A DNA stretch of 64,000 nucleotides from Antedon bifida (GCA_963402885.1 OY727099.1:25129001-25193000); one strand, 5' to 3'; shown: positions 24,701 through 33,544, counted from the first letter of the stretch. Numbers and translations are program-made. Notes: generated by a model from the sequence alone, not told the origin.

Positions 24701-26370
24701 TATGTACATACAAAATTTAGTTTGTACTCAAGGACATTAAAATTAATAAACATGTTTGACCTTGATAATCATAGGCAACATAACAACAAGAAATATAAGG
24801 AGGTGGAGTTTAATAGAATCAATGAATTATATTCAAATTACTAGAGAGACGTACTCAAGTTTCAGGCTAGGCTCATTGGGTTAAATGCAGCATGGTCTAA
24901 GCTCATTGCGCATTGCAATTAAATCCAATAAAAGCAAGCAGCAATCATATTGGTAATCTATAGTTGTTGCTGCTAACATCTTAGAAACATGGTTGTTAGT
25001 ATTCCTCAGTGGTGATGGTAACACAAGAGATGATGTTGCCAATGATTATGAAAATGATGAAACGATGATGATGATTATATGGTGGTGATGATGCCAATGA
25101 TTAGGAAGATGATGATGCAATGATGATGATGATGATGCAATGATGATGATGATGATGATTTGGTAACAATGTGATTTAATTATACAAATGATAATGATGA
25201 TAAAGATGATTTGGTAACAATGTGATTTTAATGATACTAATGACAATGATGATAAAGATGATTTGGTGATAATGCGATACTGATGATACTAACTGATGTT
25301 GATGATGGTTTTTTTTTTTTGTTAATGCTATTGATAATAAATGTTTATGATGTTGGTAATTATTGAAATTATGTCTCATCTCATGCTATTAAATGGTCAT
25401 GAATAATAGTTGGTAATATTAGTGATAAGTATAGTGATATTGCAATGTGACATGATATGACAATGTATTAGCAATATAACTGTGGTAAGATGGCACCACA
25501 CCTTTCCTCATACCCCACCCATTCTCACTTTCTCATCTATTGTAATAGCACTTATTACTGTACTAGGTATTTGATATTCTACACAAATACAAAGTCTCTA
25601 CAACAACTTCTGTACTGTATAGAAACATCAATATCATATTCACTGAAGCCTTTCGCCTACTCCTATGTAAAATGACATACTAAACGATTATGTAATGATA
25701 CAGTAACTTTTAATGTACTCTGGTGATATCAAATATAGATGCTCTATTTGTCATGCATCTTCATTTTTACATTTAGATGAAGATAAATTGATTATTTTTA
25801 ATAATAGATATAAAATAGCATTAACCTAAATATCAAATCCATTGCATGTTTTTGCAATTACTTTGATATCGCCAATTAAAGTATATTTTGTTTTAATTCA
25901 ACTTTCTTTCAAACAAATGGTTTTCCTTGTATAAAAATAATCAATAAAAGTACTGATGTTGTAATGTGCGTTGTTATTGAAAACAAAATGAGCAAATTTT
26001 GAATAAACGATTAAAAAATAAATGATGGAAGCAGGTGGGTGTTTTAATATGAAAATAACTGATAGCTTTGGAGTGTTTTAGCAGTTTAGCAGAGTGGGTG
26101 TTTATAGTTACCTTGTTTCTGTAAAGACCTACTACCAATATTCATAGGCCTTGTCTACTATCACACTTTATGTGATAAAAAAATGTGATGTGCCCATATA
26201 TGGACATGATGATGCCATATTTGGGTATATAACTACCACATTTGGGCACATCACACTTTTGTCAACTAATAGTTTAGTGCTTTTATATTCTTACCTGCAA
26301 TGATGTCGTCCATCTGCTCCAGAGCAGCAGCGAGCATTTCACTCGCATCGGCCCCAAGACTCGTGGTCAT
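759..26370 (-). CDS. Liprin-beta (PPFIBP family), 5' coding exons 1-2, partial
   Basis: Two coding exons of a liprin-beta scaffold protein, a family that acts at cell contacts and synapse-like sites. Exon 1 (26370 down to 26295) encodes an N-terminus containing DASEMLAAALEQMDDIIAG, which closely matches the start of vertebrate liprin-beta. It ends in phase 1 at a GTAAG donor. Exon 2 (1000 down to 759) follows a TTTGTAG acceptor, restores a Gly codon and reads YNNGVYEV, CEELRLALEK and QVPDKTRAVILNWIQ, colinear with the family's next segment. It ends in phase 0 at CAG|GTATAT. Together they give 106 residues. The intron is 25,294 bp. The coiled coil and SAM domains known in the family would lie beyond the left edge. 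Exon phases and residue order agree, so I am confident in the family. Orthology to vertebrate paralogue 1 or 2 cannot be decided. The true transcription start is unknown. Confidence 0.9.
2147..2297 (+). mobile_element. MITE family 1, copy 1
   Basis: It has terminal AAGCATTGTCTACACTATCA, the inverted match GATAGTGTAGAGAGAGCTT at the other end, and a core with ATGTGCCCATATG. Two copies of the internal 21-bp unit (CATATCACTACCATATTTGG) are present. Forward orientation is taken as the TTTATGTGACA end on the left. Confidence 0.85.
2655..2716 (+). mobile_element. Retroposon 3' tail with ATGAATG repeats
   Basis: It contains TATTCGAAATAAAGGAAATG followed by AATGATTGAATG. It is related to the tails at 215 and 40615. 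No coding part is visible upstream. Confidence 0.45.
4437..4492 (+). repeat. Fragment of CCCCTTAATAGNGG repeat family
   Basis: It contains GTCCCCTTAATAGAGGTCC, the right-hand motif of the repeat family seen at 20341, 20511, 35808 and 49561. The left half is missing. Confidence 0.45.
4928..5168 (+). repeat. About 45-bp tandem repeat, split by a retroposon tail
   Basis: Units carry CACATGACATG followed by AATTAAATTTAATAATTG. Two to three units end near 5012 and the array resumes at about 5131. The interruption (about 5013-5130) ends in AATAAAATCAATCAATCAAT, a typical retroposon 3' tail, so it looks like an insertion into the array. Confidence 0.6.
6925..7082 (+). mobile_element. MITE family 1, copy 2
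   Basis: AAGCTCTGTCTAAGCTTACT at the left (a small insertion in the terminal repeat), TTTATGTGACA, CCCATATATGGACATG, two diverged internal 21-bp units, and GTGTAGACAGAGCTT at the right. Confidence 0.85.
7249..7458 (+). mobile_element. MITE family 2 (palindromic CTGCAGTTACTGCAG ends)
   Basis: The left end, GAGATCATGTCAAAATGATT followed by CTGCAGTTACTGCAG, is matched in inverted form by CTGTAGTAGAATAGTTTTGC then CATGGTCTC at 7430-7458. The arms are imperfect and there is no coding capacity. A related shorter copy is at 59147. The element directly abuts MITE copy 3, suggesting nested or adjacent insertion. Confidence 0.6.
7458..7593 (-). mobile_element. MITE family 1, copy 3 (left end cut)
   Basis: Reverse orientation. 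The CTCAAACTAGTTTGAC end lacks the outer terminal repeat where it meets the family 2 element. The other end is intact (AAAGTTTGATAGATTAGACA then AAGCTT). Two internal units are present. Confidence 0.8.
7627..7783 (-). mobile_element. MITE family 1, copy 4
   Basis: Reverse orientation: AAGCTCTAGCTAAACTATCA at the left, two GATATGCCCAGATATGGTAG-like units, CCATATATGGGCACATC-type core with TCTATATATGGGCAC, then AGTGTAGACGGAGCTT. It lies only 33 bp from copy 3. Confidence 0.85.
10060..10150 (+). repeat. Short tandem array, about 20-bp unit, 4 copies
   Basis: The unit is GAGAGGTCACAAACCAGGGG with small length changes, four copies in a row. It is non-coding. Confidence 0.75.
10681..10795 (+). repeat. 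Tandem duplication of about 55-60 bp
   Basis: AGTGTGAATTCAAGTTAATG and AGTGTGAATGCAAGTTAAGG each lead to GCTGACATTA and later GGATGAGTGATC or GATGAGTGATC. This is a two-copy local duplication. Confidence 0.6.
11402..11536 (+). mobile_element. MITE family 1, copy 5 (left end deleted)
   Basis: Most of the left terminal repeat is deleted. The core GATGTGGCCATATATAGACA, two CCATATTTGGGCATATCCCTA-type units and AGTGTAGACAAAGCTT at the right are present. Confidence 0.75.
12155..12222 (-). mobile_element. tRNA-derived SINE head, minus strand
   Basis: Read on the minus strand, TGGTCAAATGGTTATGATGC resembles an A box and GGTTCAAATCTTG a B box, about 30 nt apart. Only the tRNA-like head is recognisable. 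Confidence 0.5.
12425..12461 (-). CDS. Candidate alternative first coding exon of liprin-beta
   Basis: On the minus strand an ATG at 12461 opens MFRRRKKKVKLN and ends in phase 1 at a strong donor, AATG|GTAAGT. That phase matches liprin-beta exon 2 exactly, so splicing to position 1000 would give a short, very basic N-terminus in place of the exon 1 sequence. A TATAAAT-like stretch lies about 40 bases upstream on the same strand (near 12500). I infer an internal promoter with an alternative start. Nothing in the sequence proves transcription, and a chance ATG-plus-donor cannot be excluded. Confidence 0.35.
14030..14170 (+). mobile_element. Retroposon 3' end with (ATGA)n tail
   Basis: GGGCCCCAGTTGTTGTCTAA then AACTGAATAAATG leads into TATGAATGAATGAATT. 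The GC-richer body next to a short tetranucleotide tail is typical of LINE-type 3' ends. No ORF remains. Confidence 0.4.
14464..14628 (-). mobile_element. MITE family 1, copy 6
   Basis: Reverse orientation: AAGCTCTGCCTACACTATCA at the left, core CATCATGTCCATGTATGGGC, right end TTTCATAGTGCAGACAAGGC then TT. Two internal units are present. Confidence 0.85.
15535..15759 (+). repeat. Left cluster of TAATGCGAGTGAC motifs (4 copies)
   Basis: Copies are at 15535-15547, 15700-15712 (first base A), 15716-15728 and 15747-15759, all in the same direction. They lie between the left terminal repeat and the transposase ORF. By analogy with other DNA transposons they could be transposase-binding sites (inference). 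Confidence 0.85.
16347..18326 (+). CDS. Transposase-like protein, RNase H-fold type (659 aa)
   Basis: Intact single-exon ORF inside the 3.8-kb transposon. Residues 1-115 are strongly basic (RQRKYLEKLKAEGKY onward), probably nuclear and DNA-binding. A Cys/His cluster follows: C226, C228, H231 and C268, C273, C276, likely zinc-binding. The core carries three spaced acidic residues in conserved settings: D367 in IQIDFSENY, D443 in WSDGPASQFKN and D484 in ATSHGKGPVDGIGGSVKR. This fits a DDD/E RNase H-like catalytic centre. Residues about 583-637 (VGEWYQVDYDGKLYPGEVI onward) look like a Tudor- or chromo-like SH3 barrel. Similar proteins with SDG-QYKN and ATSHGK-DGIGG motifs occur widely as uncharacterised proteins in invertebrates; I recall the pattern but not an agreed family name. 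A polyadenylation signal follows at 18457. Its function as the element's transposase is inferred from the flanking repeats. Confidence 0.8.
   Translation: MAERQRKYLEKLKAEGKYTSYRNKQNEISKRSKSKRKEKILALPPALKKQKIDALKVANRKRVAKFRAKKAALASDGPSPFRSAMAFAKATTRAKRMLDAGLPSSPRRRKRVRHILFNDELHDETPTSSKRRRSNEIPEETIKIITTFYERDDVSRQAPGMKDYCLVQGVDGKKNKMQVRHLTSSIMETFSLFCNEFPEIKVGKSKFAEMRPKHVYLTNKLPHNVCLCRYHENFIFAVDALHKVCRTFPSYTHDFPASLLCETVTEKCWLNECSSCKDAEGFKQKYQLILDEDACENESSWYVWRMSNTDKRILKVIEQGTVKELTEYFCSLIPQFIEHCYVKRQQAATSKDDRMKASPLEAVIQIDFSENYTCVSQDEIQSAHWNQRQVSLFTIAQWFGEEVHSRVLVSDNLVHSKETVVSYIDEVLEQLPETVTFVSLWSDGPASQFKNRFIVAAIQPLQAKHKVTLRWNYFATSHGKGPVDGIGGSVKRFVWGQVRTRKTIVSDAKSFVSAAAGMKNVSVKHFSQQEIDKRNTSLNTCSIFDHACAIHGIAKMHCFDVTSSNVSAFVISRHVKEYNLTVHVGEWYQVDYDGKLYPGEVIAIGEQNDFQVSVMEQVGKYWRWPTPRDTIYYVQENLKKKVQAPVVVNNRGHFEFHNL
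18457..18462 (+). terminator. Polyadenylation signal of the transposase gene
   Basis: AATAAA lies 131 bases after the stop codon, inside the transposon. Confidence 0.5.
18589..18992 (+). repeat. Right cluster of TAATGCGAGTGAC motifs (4 copies)
   Basis: Copies are at 18589-18601, 18604-18616, 18801-18813 (variant TAATGCGTGTGAC) and 18980-18992, all in the same direction as the left cluster. The last one touches the right terminal inverted repeat. The equivalent position at the left end lacks a motif, so the two ends differ. Confidence 0.85.
20341..20435 (+). repeat. CCCTATTAAGGGG hairpin repeat, copy
   Basis: CACCCCTATTAAGGGGACAC is followed about 20 bp later by GGTGTCCCCTTAATAGGGGG. The two halves are reverse complements and would form a hairpin. 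Upstream is GGCCAACCTCTATT, shared with other copies. Confidence 0.7.
20511..20600 (+). repeat. CCCTATTAAGGGG hairpin repeat, second copy
   Basis: ACCAACCCCTATTTATA and CACCCCTATTAAGGGGACAA are followed by AGGTGTCCCCTTAAGGGAGA. It lies 170 bp from the previous copy with similar flanks (TTAATAAAGAAAAAAGCA after both), so the pair is a tandem duplication. Confidence 0.7.
20975..21120 (+). repeat. Diverged relative of the CCCTATTAAGGGG family
   Basis: AGTGGAACCCTCCTTTGGGC, TCTATTAAGTGGACAC and CTATTCAAGGGACATCCC are present. The motifs match the family but the hairpin pairing is eroded. Confidence 0.45.
21854..22313 (+). repeat. Minisatellite, 20-bp unit CATTTGATCATACAGCAGCC
   Basis: Some 23 units fill about 460 bp. 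The variable part is the last six bases (CAGCAC, CAGCCC, AGTGCC, AGTAGC). Each unit contains TTGATCATA with a GATC site. A homogeneous AGTAGCC block at the right end suggests recent local expansion. It has no ORF that I would support. Confidence 0.9.
22678..23006 (+). mobile_element. MITE with TTAA target duplications
   Basis: TTAA then AGATGTATTGTCCTC at the left and GGGGACAATATATCT then TTAA at the right form imperfect terminal inverted repeats about 15 bp long. The 329-bp element has no coding capacity. TTAA duplications suggest mobilisation by a piggyBac- or Kolobok-type transposase (inference). Confidence 0.65.
23762..23898 (-). mobile_element. MITE family 1, copy 7
   Basis: Reverse orientation with both ends well kept: AAGCTCTGTCTACACTATAA at the left and GATAGTGTAGACAGAGCTT at the right. 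There is only one internal unit and the core is shortened. Confidence 0.9.
25020..25320 (+). repeat. GATGAT-rich microsatellite with a longer period
   Basis: GATGAT tracts alternate with three copies of GATAAAGATGATTTGGTAAC or close variants, giving a secondary period near 60 bp. Confidence 0.7.
26145..26280 (+). mobile_element. MITE family 1, copy 8 (degenerate ends)
   Basis: AGGCCTTGTCTACTATCACA, CCCATATATGGACATGATGA and ATTTGGGCACATCACACTTT are present. The right end is truncated at AGTTTAGTGC, 15 bp from the liprin-beta exon 1 donor site. Confidence 0.75.
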
Positions 26371-26576
26371 GTTGACTGAGTACCGTTACTTAGCTACGTA
26401 TAGAATCCTCAAATGTTAAACCATGGAAGACAACTGAATGGTTCGTTTCTGCTTGGTAAAGATCACAGGGGTGACATTGACGACACAATGAAAAGTGAAA
26501 TCTGAGGAAGTAGATAGATAGGTTTTGGTAAATAAAATGACATCATGACTGCAACATGAAGAACATACAATGTATA

Positions 26577-26737
26577 AAGCTTTATCTACACTATCAAACT
26601 TTATGCGACAAAATAATGTGATGTGCCCATATATGGACATTATGATTTAAAATTATTACCATATTTGGACATATCATCACCATATTTGGGAAATTACACT
26701 TTTTTTGTCGAACTAGTTGATAGTGTAGACAGAGTTT
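26577..26737 (+). mobile_element. MITE family 1, copy 9
   Basis: AAGCTTTATCTACACTATCA, TTTATGCGACA, CCCATATATGGACATTATGA, two internal units, then GATAGTGTAGACAGAGTTT. It lies about 200 bp upstream of the liprin-beta start codon and so may fall in its 5' region. Confidence 0.85.
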
Positions 26738-27005
26738 AAGATGTAGGTCATTTTGTCATGTATCATGTGATATTAATAAATGATACAAATAATGAATGTT
26801 GATGAGTTCATGGTACAAATATTTTCATGAAGTAAAAATAGAACATTATTTCATGAGGTGAATTTGCTAGATTTTTGCATAACAAGAATGGCCAAGCATA
26901 CTGTAATTCAAATCTGCACCCAAATCAGTGTAAACAAAATACACTCTTATTTTCACATGGGCTCAATGGAGTATATATTGAATATCATGTGACCTACAAT
27001 CATCC

Positions 27006-27142
27006 AAGCAAACACTATCAAAGTTTATGTGATAAAAAAATGTGATGTGCCCATATACGGACATGATGATGTCATATCACTACCATATTTAAGCATATCA
27101 CACTTTTTTTGTCAAACTACTTTGATAGTGTAGACAGAGCTT
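27006..27142 (+). mobile_element. MITE family 1, copy 10
   Basis: The left end is shortened to AAGCAAACACTATCAAAG. The core CCCATATACGGACATGATGA, one internal unit and GATAGTGTAGACAGAGCTT are present. Confidence 0.85.
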
Positions 27143-27599
27143 AAGATTTTGTAGCGATGCTGAAATATTAAATTCTCCTAAAATGGTACATATTACTTGA
27201 ATTCATTCATTGAATTTCTTTTAACATAGAAACATTAGGCGCAAACTGTAATACTGTCTCTTATTAACTAGGCCCAGAAGCAAATTCATCACTATAGCTC
27301 ATTTCCAGATGTTTCTTGGCCTGAATAACTGTTTTCTATACTGAAATGTTATCTAAATGTAATTTTAACTTAGCAAGGTACCCTTAAAAATGATCAAGTT
27401 CTTGAAGCTATCATAGTTTAAAAACAAACAGAAGAAAATGCAGGCGAAATAATCTGAAGATATGATGAGATTTTTTGTGTCAATTTCTGTCAACTAAAGC
27501 CGATGTTTAGCCACCAGATAGACTTTCTTCACCAGTGCTTCTATGACTGGATGACTAGTTGGGAGCAGGAATGCTACAGTATTAGACCAAACCCAGTAT

Positions 27600-27782
27600 A
27601 GTTAACTCTCCCAATACCGGACACCTTTGGGCTGGTTAAATATGTCTGGTTTTCCAGAAATCTGGTATTCGGAATGTGTTTTTAATGTTAAAAATAAATT
27701 TTGAACTGTTTGGACTTCAAGAAAAGTCTAGTATTAGGAGAGTTTCCAGTTTTCAGAGAGTCTGGTATTGGGAAAGTTGACT
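27600..27782 (+). mobile_element. MITE with AGTTAACTCTCCCAATACCG ends
   Basis: The left end AGTTAACTCTCCCAATACCG and the reverse complement of the right end (AGTCAACTTTCCCAATACCA) differ at four of 20 positions. The 183-bp interior repeats TCTGGT and AGTCTGGTATT motifs. It is non-coding and a different family from the AAGCTCTG elements. Confidence 0.7.
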
Positions 27783-28344
27783 TTACTGTTTTGATTTTAC
27801 GATCATTCGGGAAATTACCTCATGACAAAATAGTCACCAAAAAAAGTGAGATTTAGAACAAACCAAGTTAGCGTAATTTATTCATCCAATCAACAGAAAA
27901 ATGCAATCTACAAATTGTTCCAATGAAGCGAGAATAACCTCACTCTTTATTATCCACAGACGTGATTCCTTGCTCAATATAACATTCTTGGATGACAAAT
28001 AAAATGTTAAATGTTGTCGGCACTTTACTTTCTACCAATACAAGCAGTGTATAGAATTACACGATCAATATTCTTTATCATTTCAAAAATGTGTTTGATA
28101 TACAAATGACACGTGAATTTACGATAAATTTTATACTACACATACTTCCATTATAAGAAAATGAATAAAATTAAGCCTACTGTATCTCCGAAGTACTATG
28201 CACTCATCCACCAATTATGTTTGGTACCATTATTGTGTTTTATGCACAATATAATATAATAATCATATTTTTTATTTTTTTCTTGTGGCCAGATTACCAA
28301 TAGTAAATTAATCAACTGTCCTATTAGATAGGTGGTAATCACCC

Positions 28345-28625
28345 TGATACAGGGGCTATTTTGTGAACCAGTTCACCGGGGTAACTCCTTACTCGTCTCG
28401 AATAATGAACTGGGTTCTTTAAAGTGCAAACAGGTTAATATAACTGGACTTAATAATATACACTGGACCTACGGTTTATAGTCCTTATCCGAGAAGACTT
28501 GTTCCACCACCAGAATTAGGAGCGATTTGGCCTCAAACCCTTGCCAATATTGTTGGCTCTTTAGGTACAGTAAACAGCGCCCCTGCCTTAACCGCTCGGC
28601 CATTTGACTCGCTTATATAATCAAA
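28345..28625 (-). mobile_element. tRNA-Ser/Leu-like SINE, minus strand
   Basis: On the minus strand it begins with TGGCCGAGCGGTTAAGGC, a classic A-box context of Ser/Leu tRNAs. The body runs to CACTTTAAAGAACCCAGTTC and TACCCCGGTGAACTGG. The body-tail motif TTTAAAGAACCC recurs in many invertebrate SINEs, as I recall. It is about 280 bp long and looks nearly complete. Confidence 0.65.
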
Positions 28626-29196
28626 CTATTTGGGTTGCCGAGTGCTTACATGAGTATCTGGTTGAAAATACTAGGGAGGATAATGAGTTTCTAACAACTC
28701 ATTTACCTTCAAAATAAACACAAGATCCAAGCATGGCATATATGGTTTATAAGAAATTCAATAGTTTTACTTGATAAATGTATTTATGTTCACTATTTAG
28801 AGCCAAGTTAGCTGGCAATATACAATGAATCTCATCCTCTAGATTTGACATTAAGTCAAAGGTTCAATATGTACTACTATATACCTGCAGCGGGATTCCT
28901 TGATACAAATTAATCAGCTTACACTAATACGTACGATGCCCTAGGCTGAAAACGCACCTGTGTCTCTTGTATAGCCCTGTTGTAGAGGAAACAGATTACT
29001 GGATACAAAATGGTTTTAGGTAAAAGGATTGATTCTCGATTTTATCCTGCTAATTGTTATATCGCACTGTAAATGTAATACTATTAGGTCTAATTATAGT
29101 ATCAATGACATCAGTAGAAATCTTGCGTTTGACGTCATAATCAAATTAACGCAGGTGAGATAGTGAGCTTTAATTGCACTGTGTTTGTGCTTTTAC

Positions 29197-29362
29197 CTGC
29201 TTTTAAGGCGATGTCATTCAATCCCATGATGCTTTGGGACTGATTAGCTTTATAAAGAGAGAACATTATTGACACCAATTTCTTCTTTTTATATTTTTTT
29301 TGGTTTCCTAGTGCACTGACAATAGTGCCATTTTGTTTGTATGATGCACTATTGGAATATGC
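29197..29362 (-). other. Candidate coding exon, unassigned
   Basis: On the minus strand an open stretch between a TTTGACAG acceptor-like site (about 29363) and a GCAG|GTAAAAG donor (29197) encodes a lysine-rich segment with QKKYKKKKLVSIMFSLYK and SIMGLNDIALKA. It ends in phase 1, the phase liprin-beta exon 2 needs, and lies upstream of exon 1. I recognise no homologue. It could be an alternative upstream exon or a chance ORF. Confidence 0.2.
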
Positions 29363-30120
29363 AGCTGTCAAATCAAAAAGTCATTCTGTACATGTTAAAA
29401 AAACGTATGCAGATACAGAAAGACAGTTAGACTCAATAGCTGCATACTCGCTTGCTGTATCATGAAAACAAATTTTTTTTGGTTAAAAATAAACCAAACT
29501 TTAAGTAGACAATTTTCACATAAATTCCATATAATTACTAAAAAGAAAATACCGTATTTTGCATTGTAAACCAAAAATCCCACTTTCTTAGTTAAGAGGG
29601 TTGGACTTTTAACTGTAAACCAGTCAGTGCACTAAGTTTTTTTTCCCTTCTCAGCTAAAATGTTTTCTTTTCAGACAAAATAATATGTGAAAAACATATG
29701 TGATTAATTAATAATATGGAGGTTTTAATATAAGGTTTTAATTAAATAATGAATAGGACAATGTTACTCGGAAATTATCTTTTCAAATAAAAACTGACAA
29801 ATTAAATAGCAAGGTGAAACCACTTTGATTGTATACTATACCTAAATGCACTTGACACTAACTGATTTTTTAGTTTAAATAATGTTTCTATTATAATGGT
29901 ATTGCATCAAGTAGGTACTTCATACCTGTAGCTAATGACTACAATACAACGAGTGTATATTGAAAATGTTCAACAACTCTTGAATGCACAGTAGATGATA
30001 ATGTTCATATAAGAGGAAAGCAAAGAACTTAGAATGCAAAAGAGGGGCTGTGTCTATATGAACATACTGTGTGTATAGACAGTGTGGTAGATTATACAAA
30101 TGGTATGCTAGTGGTTTGTT

Positions 30121-30232
30121 AAGCTCTGTCTACACTATCAAACTTTATGCGACAAAAAAATGTGATGTGCACATATATGGACATGATGATGTCATATCAC
30201 TACCATATTTGGCATCACACTTTTTTTTACGC
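30121..30232 (+). mobile_element. MITE family 1, copy 11 (right end missing)
   Basis: A perfect AAGCTCTGTCTACACTATCA left end, then TTTATGCGACA and CACATATATGGACATGATGA. It breaks off after CATCACACTTTTTTTT. Confidence 0.8.
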
Positions 30233-30475
30233 TTTGACACTTATTTAAGTCCACAAATACGATTTGTAAGACCTTTTCAAATAAGCATGGTAAAGCTTAG
30301 AAAACTTGTTGATCGAGAATTCTTACCACACTTCTTTTTAGCTTGTATCATAAACAATGTTACACAAAGAAATGATGGGAGTATGTTGGGGCATGTCAAC
30401 CTGATGGTTTGGTTGTTAGATTGGTCCAATATTGCAAGAATCTTTTTGTATAATAGCTCTCCCTCAGGAAACACA

Positions 30476-30521
30476 GTCGGTTTATCCAGGTATAAATTAG
30501 GAACAAAATAGACTGCAAGAA
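30476..30521 (+). repeat. TTTATCCAGGTAAGCTA-type repeat, copy 1
   Basis: CGGTTTATCCAGGTATAAAT is followed by TTAGGAACAAAATAGACT. The same string layout occurs at 37305, 38486 and 46066 (inverted). It is an unnamed interspersed repeat. Confidence 0.5.
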
Positions 30522-32719
30522 TTAGTAAAAGTGATAATGTTATTCATTCTTGCAAAGGTCTATCATTGTTGTACAAAATTTTTTTCAAGAAATTCAACAG
30601 ATATTAGCTTACTAAATTCTTGAAGTTATTTAACCCATTTTCTTTTGAAATTGAAAAAAACTATCATTAGAAAATATTTGACATTTAAAATAGGTTTTAT
30701 AAAAAAAAAAACAAGTGCTCATTTCTCAAAGTTTAAAAAAGACATTACGACATAAAAAACAACCTACTATTCAGTACACGGCTCATATATTATAATTGTA
30801 ATACTCATTAACAAGAACGTCGGTTCTTCTTTACTCAAAATCAGAATATATGACTTAGCACTGAGATATACAAGTATAACACATCTGATATTGTATGCCT
30901 CACTCAATGCTATAAATCTCAACGCAGTTTAGCAATATCCATGTTAATGTAAATGTTCAAAATATCTTCAATCTCAAATAACCGTCACTCTTCAGTAAGT
31001 ACCGCGCCGCGATGGACAAGGCTTTTTTTACCGTCGCTCTTAAATCAATTATGCGTAACAGTAGTATGTAGTATCGTAACACAACATAAGGTTTTATTTT
31101 TACGTTTTCAGGATGGTATGCAAATTAATTTTGTAGTGGCATACAACAAAGAACAAATTTAATTGGTAATTAAATTTATAAATATTGTCATGCTGCCAGT
31201 ACAGTAGTTCTCAGAATTTGAACCAATAAAAATAACATTGGCATACAATCTTGTTACCACTGAAAACAGAAACACTACACAAAAAATATCAATTTTATGG
31301 ACTTTCAACCCCAAAATTCCACAGAGAGCTTCTAAGAAAGTCTAACCAAGAACCACTTTAGTTCAGTATTATTATAAATGATGTTGTTAATTTAATTGAT
31401 ATATATAGCTGTTAGTATGGGGCAAACCTTCGACTAGCAAAAGTTATTTATTGTTTGCTCCAATATACTGTACTTATGCTATTGCTATTGGTAAATAAAG
31501 AAGAATGTGAAATTCTGAGGAACTAGTAGTACAGTATGGGCCGTTCTTAGTCATTTAAGGTCAGGTAAGTTGGTACCTACCCACCAACGTTGACAATGAC
31601 AATGCCCATGTAACCAACTTGTCGGGGTAAATTTAACTAAGCCTGAATAGCCCATTACTGAACGTAATATTTCCCAAATGCCTAGTATTTTATAACTAAC
31701 AATTAAATATAAGCTGGGGCAATATTTTAAAGTTCAAACGCAATCCTACCTTCACAGTAGTGTGTACATGATGATCGCTGCTCTTGATAAGGACAAGTTC
31801 ACAATGAAGTCTTTATATTAAGAAATTGACTCAGATTTTGTACAATCGGGTCATTGAATCTGCACTCTCTTTGTTTGGGTGGCCATGTGGAAAACTCACT
31901 ATTAGGTCATTTTTACCTGTTTATTTTCAGTTCAAGTTAATGTATAGTTTTAAAAGTTTTAATTCAACCACATTTTTATATTTTTTAGGCAATTTTCTTT
32001 CTTTCTTGGACATAATTTCCTATTTTGTTTATTTAAAATCATTTTTGTCATTATTCTGCATGATTTTTTTTTTTTGGATTGTGCATTTGAGATGAATGTG
32101 ATATTCAGATGAATGTGATATTCATAAAGAAATATTGATTAAAATTCACAAATATTAATTTAAAAAATTGGCTGTGTAGAACTAATAATACACATTAATT
32201 TGCCCAAGTTTTGTTTTGTCAAATTTAACTGTCTTTATGAGGGATTTGTATTCAAAAAACATAATCTGTTATGAACCATTCATAGCTAAAATTACCTGAA
32301 ACAAATACGAAATCAATCAAGATAATATACCTACACTTGGCAATCAGATTGTCTTAATACCAGTACATACTGTATACGTACAAAGCGTTTCAATTTTCTT
32401 ATCCTAAGTGGTAAATAATAGATTGGCCAGATGTTTTATTTTTAAAGGACAAAAATGTAGTCACCTATCCAACCATGGATTATTCACATAGGCGCAGCAT
32501 TGATCTAGCACCAAAAAGCATACAATAATCAGAATATAGTATCTATCTCTGGGAGTTGGTTTATATCCTATAATCTAAGCTTAATTTATCCCAGGATAAG
32601 GTTATGCTCATCATATGGTAAATAAACTATCTTTGTTAAAATTCTATACTTAATTTTAAAATGTAAAACTTTTGGACTGAAAAAAAAAAAAACAAGAAAA
32701 AAATGTCGCACATCGATAC

Positions 32720-32975
32720 GTTCTCTGTTATGTGTGTTGAGACCCATCTCACTTATGCATTTTGACACCGGTCTCAGTTATGCCAGTTGATACCATTCTA
32801 GAGTTGGAGTTCAGTTATGCGCGTGTTGATACAAATATTGAATGAATATCCAGAATAAAGAAAGATTTCTATCTATCTATCTAAGCTGGTCTAGAGTTGG
32901 AGTTTAGTTATGCGCGTATGGAAGTTGTTCCAGAGTTGGGATTCAGTTATGCGTGTTGAAACGCGAGAATAGTTG
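32720..32975 (+). repeat. Degenerate tandem array with TTATGCGCGTGTTGA units
   Basis: Units of about 45 bp carry AGAGTTGGAGTTCAGTTATG and GCGTGTTGA, with at least four copies. At about 32835-32881 the array is interrupted by a tail ending CCAGAATAAAGAAAGATTTC then (TATC)n, which looks like a retroposon 3' end inserted into it. Confidence 0.6.
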
Positions 32976-33544
32976 GTGTATTCACTTGTTGTTGACTTTA
33001 CACACAACTATTTGAATACACACATTGTGAGTTTGAGTCACTGTTTTTATAAGACTGATACAATTCAATGATACATATTATTCAAGATTTCTTTCTATTA
33101 TTTTCTTTTTACCAGTCATTCATTTTTGTAGAATGACGATTTTAAATAGCCCCTATACCTAAGTAAATATTTAGTTAAGCTACTGTATGTTCAAGCTAAA
33201 CCTGGACTAGATAGAAAACTCTAGGCTGTGTGTTTTTCTATCAACAACTGATACATTCTATTCACAATGTACATTTTGTACCGTATCCAGATGAATATAT
33301 GGATGACTTTATTCTAATAATCACTACACCCATTTTTCCAATTTTTTTATCAGGCTATCAGATTGGAATCTGAGCTCAGTGAGAACATAGAATAAAATAA
33401 ATATAACTTTCACAAGCCAGAACCTTTTAGTTTTATATATGGGTAACGTTTTGTTCCTCGGTCATCAACTTGTTACTTTTATTGCAGCTAAAGTGCAGCA
33501 CACACAGTGTACCTATCAGTGTCTATAGTTTTGGACTACAAAAT

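Larger units (their letters stand above)
19006..26294. other. Liprin-beta intron 1, right part
   Basis: It contains several copies of the CCCTATTAAGGGG family (20341-21120), a long 20-bp minisatellite (21854), a TTAA-flanked MITE (22678), family 1 MITEs (23762, 26145) and a GATGAT-rich low-complexity stretch (25020-25320). I find no supportable exon. A second set of ATAGGGA and TGTCCTCTGAATACAGG motifs at 24380-24620 may be a diverged relative of the CCCTATTAAGGGG family. Confidence 0.55.

Noticed and set aside
30071..30511. 146-codon plus-strand ORF
   Set aside because: Its first third is a translation of a family 1 MITE and its end lies in a short interspersed repeat. The middle has no recognised domain.
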